Positions 8,401 through 9,373 of a stretch of 9,373 nucleotides of DNA are shown here, piece by piece. Numbering within the stretch: position 1 is the first letter of the stretch; each line of letters opens with the position of its first letter. The notes under the pieces were generated by a model. The model had not been told where the DNA came from. It did not search any database and worked only from the letters and a program-made list of their open reading frames with translations. Source of the stretch: Prevotellaceae bacterium (GTDB lineage: Bacteria; Bacteroidota; Bacteroidia; Bacteroidales; UBA932); the NCBI GenBank assembly GCA_031273285.1, contig JAISSE010000333.1, forward strand, positions 1 through 9,373. The letters are read 5' to 3'. Both the position numbers and the translations under genes were made by a program.

Positions 8401-8613
8401 TGTATAATCACCGTCGTCATTGGTTGTCGTACCGATACTGGCGTCCTTTACCATTACGGCTGTTCCGGGAAGCACATTGCCGTCCGAATCAATAACTTTT
8501 CCCTTAACGGAGAGGTTTTGGGCGAAAGTCTCCGCATTCGCAAGAAACATGAACAGCAGGAGACATAAAATCAGCGCCCTCCCGTCCTTTAATCTGTAAA
8601 AAAATATTTTCAT
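5467..8613 (-). CDS. SusC/RagA family TonB-dependent outer-membrane transporter
   Basis: Predicted 1048-residue TonB-dependent porin, first gene of the operon. It would import oligosaccharides through the outer membrane with its SusD partner, powered by TonB-ExbBD. Residues 1-31 are a signal peptide with likely cleavage after TFA. Residues about 34-107 form the carboxypeptidase-D regulatory-like domain (VKGKVIDSDGNVLPGTAV...DDGDYTLSNVP). A TonB-box region follows at about 112-124 (SLDEVTVVAFGKQKK). The plug is at about 125-240 with FVRGVTTFG, PLILIDGFE, VESFSILKDASATALYGARGANG. The rest is beta barrel and ends in RFNVGIQLAL. An EF-hand-like Ca loop (D865-V-N-G-D-G-F-V-D873-N-N-D) lies in the conserved GDIKYKDVNGDG segment. 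There is no STN domain before the plug, so FecR-type trans-envelope signalling to an ECF sigma factor is unlikely. The gene is intact and of normal length. No substrate can be inferred. Confidence 0.97.
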   Translation of the reverse strand: MKIFFYRLKDGRALILCLLLFMFLANAETFAQNLSVKGKVIDSDGNVLPGTAVMVKDASIGTTTNDDGDYTLSNVPDGSILEFRLVGFVTQEIKVTGDRTTIVAIMVEESESLDEVTVVAFGKQKKSSVIASVESVKMSDLKVSASNLTSAFAGKIPGIISYQTTGEPGADNAQFFVRGVTTFGLKQDPLILIDGFEASSDDLARVQPDDVESFSILKDASATALYGARGANGIILVNTKAGKEGNAKVQARVDVHVAMPTRMNEMIDGLTYMRLYNQTRISRDPVLGPFYSEQKIQSTARGDNPMIYPNIDWYDMLFNKYTVNKKANVNISGGGKVATYYVAGGYDNESGLLKVDKRNNFNNNIDINRFHIRSNVIFKLTKTTTLDTRIQGRFERYTGPYESASNIFNMVMGANPVDFPTVYQPDEAHRFTEHILFGSKFVGSGIKENPYARMVQGYEDRNESTITAMATLSQDLSMIVDGLKLQAKASTNTWSKYSSRRSYTPYYYDVEYYNQITGEYKLFALNPTSGQAYLGDVIPGRDANARYYFELRLNWDKTFGKHSIGAMTVGMAEEALLTGGNSSSIYETLPEKNLGNSGRLTYDYDERYFFEFAYGYNGSEKFTGDRQFGFFPSFGVGWLISNEKFWTPMKDFIGSFKLKGTWGMVGNDAIAERKDRFFFLSDISLGGGSYRFGESFMNNYSGYSVNRYANPDITWEISNKYNLGIELGLFKDESLKFQIDFFKDIRSQIYMLRENFPATTGIETRISGNVGKFSSHGIDGSIDYQHYFNKDFWMTGRANLTYSTNKYIELDEKNYPDEYLKKKGHNVNQQWGLIAERLFVDEWEIQNSPKQDFGIYMAGDIKYKDVNGDGFVDNNDRVPIGHPTTPEIQYGFGLSAGYGNFDASFFFQGNARVSFFIDSQGYHDNTTGIAPFVERRNALAIVADDYWSETNPNVHAFWPRLSTEPLDNNTRQSTWWERDGSFLRLKTVEMGYSIPAAKKLHIENVRIYFSAENLFVISSFKLWDPEMGSKGLGYPLNRRFNVGIQLAL

Positions 8614-8629
8614 CTATTAAATATTTAAG

Positions 8630-8667
8630 TGTTGAGTCTAAAATGTTTTTTATAATTTGTCTCAACA
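8630..8667 (-). promoter_or_regulatory. Inverted repeat just upstream of the SusC-like start
   Basis: TGTTGAG (8630-8636) and CTCAACA (8661-8667) form 7-bp arms with a 24-nt AT-rich centre. Extra AAA/TTT pairing is possible inside. The dyad ends 17 bases before the SusC ATG (8613), so it is either an operator-like dyad or a leader mRNA hairpin close to the ribosome-binding zone. Its position is suggestive; no regulator is encoded nearby and function is inference. Confidence 0.4.
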
Positions 8668-8777
8668 TGGTTAAAAGTTTGTTTAATAATTACCTTTTGA
8701 ATCTGAAAATCGGGACGGCATATTTTACCGTATTTGTTGCAGTCTCGAATTCTCGTTTCCAAAAAGGTTGGGAGCCT

Positions 8778-8832
8778 GCTCAAAAAGCGTGTCGGGAATA
8801 TTTGCAAATTATTTCGACACACGGTTTTGAGC
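8778..8832. other. Long imperfect inverted repeat
   Basis: The left arm 8778-8794 (GCTCAAAAAGCGTGTCG) and right arm 8815-8832 (CGACACACGGTTTTGAGC) pair as GCTCAAAA/TTTTGAGC plus GTGTCG/CGACAC, with a small internal mismatch bubble. The 20-nt loop contains a 10-bp perfect palindrome, ATTTGCAAAT (8800-8809). It lies 165-219 bp upstream of the SusC ATG. It could be a leader structure, a terminator for something entering from the right, or a repeated extragenic palindrome. The loop is long for a terminator. Confidence 0.5.
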
Positions 8833-8846
8833 ACACGTTTTGAAAC

Positions 8847-8863
8847 AACCCCGAACAGGGGTT
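8847..8863. terminator. GC stem-loop, possible weak terminator
   Basis: AACCCC (8847-8852) pairs with GGGGTT (8858-8863) across the 5-nt loop GAACA. On the - strand the stem is followed by GTTTC, a poor U-tract; on the + strand by AAAATCT. A second 5-bp stem, CTCCG/CGGAG (8869-8873 and 8883-8887), sits next to it. Together they could weakly stop transcription entering from the minisatellite side before the SusC promoter region. Terminator function is uncertain. Confidence 0.3.
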
Positions 8864-9039
8864 AAAATCTCCGGAAAATCGTCGGAGCATTTCGGCTGTC
8901 AGGATGAATTAAATACAGGTTTCATAGTATTTTGGTTTTAAAAATTTATAATTAGGAAATTTATTTTCAATTTCATTTTTCGTTTTCTTCGGGTTGTAAT
9001 ACCGTTGCTTTTTGATATGTTTAAATGTCGAATATTTGC

Positions 9040-9291
9040 TGTTTTCATCGCGGAATGCCGTCCTCCTGTTGCGGAATGATGTCCTCTTATCACGGAACGA
9101 CATTCTCTTATCACGGAACGATGTCCTCTTGTTGCGGAATGACGTTCTCTTATCAAGGAATGATATCCTCTTATCGAAGAATGACGTTCTCTTGTCGAAA
9201 AATAAGAATTTCCTGTTGCGAAATATTGGTCGCTTGTTCGGAAACAACATCCTCCCGTTTGGAAAAGATGTATTTCCTGTTTGTTTAGATG
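9040..9291. repeat. Degenerate 21-bp minisatellite, about 11-12 units
   Basis: Consecutive 21-base units can be laid end to end without gaps from 9040. The best units are 9061-9081, 9082-9102, 9103-9123, 9124-9144, 9145-9165 and 9166-9186, with consensus close to TCCTCTTATCACGGAACGATG. Units decay from 9187 onward but keep the 21-base phase to about 9291. Because 21 is a multiple of 3 and the units lack stops, three frames stay open across the array. One on the - strand (9250-8909) would encode a Lys/Arg/Phe-rich heptad FRDKRTS; one on the + strand reads SYHGT-like heptads. I do not call a gene: no signal peptide, no domain, and unit variation does not clearly favour one frame. Confidence 0.9.
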
Positions 9292-9310
9292 ATTTATTAT
9301 ATGTATATTT

Positions 9311-9324
9311 CGCGCACGTGCGCG
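9311..9324. repeat. 14-bp perfect GC-rich palindrome
   Basis: CGCGCACGTGCGCG is its own reverse complement and consists wholly of alternating pyrimidine-purine steps. It stands out in an AT-rich stretch (TATATGTATATTT on the left). It is too short in loop terms to be a hairpin terminator. It could be a protein-binding dyad or a Z-DNA-prone site. Confidence 0.9.
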
Positions 9325-9339
9325 TGGAGCGATACAGAC

Positions 9340-9373
<34 letters not shown>

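Noticed and set aside
7312..8568. Long + strand open frame (418 codons) opposite the SusC-like gene
   Set aside because: It is antisense to a clearly conserved gene, shows no domain or signal peptide, and is rich in residues typical of a shadow frame.
8643..8843. + strand 66-codon frame upstream of the SusC-like gene
   Set aside because: It crosses the large inverted repeat, has an opposing open frame on the other strand, and shows no recognisable domain.
8941..8970. Minus-strand promoter candidate (TTG, 19 nt, TAAATTTT)
   Set aside because: It lacks the final G of the Bacteroidetes -7 motif and lies in very AT-rich DNA more than 320 bp from the start codon, so a chance match is likely; mentioned only in the intergenic entry.
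8909..9250. Minus-strand 113-codon frame with FRDKRTS heptads
   Set aside because: The open frame follows from a 21-bp repeat without stops, and two other frames are open across the same array. Kept as a repeat rather than a gene, though a real low-complexity protein cannot be excluded.
9040..9291. Possible CRISPR array
   Set aside because: Units are contiguous 21-mers with no unique spacers and no cas genes nearby.
9040..9291. Possible template region of a diversity-generating retroelement
   Set aside because: No reverse transcriptase, no matching variable repeat in the window, and the variation is not adenine-specific.

Overview
This window reads as a Bacteroidetes chromosome segment, most likely order Bacteroidales. 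The evidence is an adjacent SusC/RagA and SusD/RagB pair followed by two lipoproteins with domains found almost only in Bacteroidetes (DUF4959/DUF5126/DUF5000, and DUF4998 plus a discoidin-like fold). The starts lack strong Shine-Dalgarno sequences and the intergenic DNA is AT-rich, as expected for that phylum. No rRNA, tRNA or CRISPR array was seen.

Layout from left to right. Positions 1-480 hold the C-terminal end of an IS1634-like (IS4 superfamily) transposase on the + strand. It is broken by a 99-bp insert (171-269) with 6-bp terminal inverted repeats and a 3-bp TTA target duplication, which resembles a miniature inverted-repeat element. Removing the insert and one TTA restores the reading frame exactly. 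A probable IS right end lies at 481-504. Positions 505-652 are a convergent intergenic region with a perfect 16-bp-stem bidirectional terminator (516-553), a second hairpin (614-632) and an iterated ATCTGCG-type motif.

Positions 653-8613 hold one tight minus-strand operon, transcribed right to left: SusC-like TonB-dependent porin (8613-5467), SusD-like lipoprotein (5448-3475), DUF4959/DUF5126/DUF5000 lipoprotein (3464-2148) and DUF4998/discoidin-like lipoprotein (2116-653). The gaps are 18, 10 and 31 bp. Together they look like the binding and import part of a polysaccharide utilization locus: two or three surface lipoproteins capture a glycan, SusD caps the SusC barrel, and SusC imports oligosaccharides using TonB energy. 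No glycoside hydrolase, sulfatase, lyase or regulator is present, so the substrate cannot be named.

Positions 8614-9373 (760 bp) contain no gene I can support. The region holds an upstream zone with several hairpins, a degenerate 21-bp minisatellite of about 11-12 units (9040-9291) with a 42-bp higher-order alternation, a 14-bp perfect GC-rich palindrome (9311-9324), and a (TC)n tract that runs off the window end (9343-9373).

The protein-coding part is ordinary for Bacteroidetes, and I found no convincing new multi-gene system. The items most worth a second look are the 99-bp insert in the transposase and the layered repeat region upstream of the SusC-like gene.
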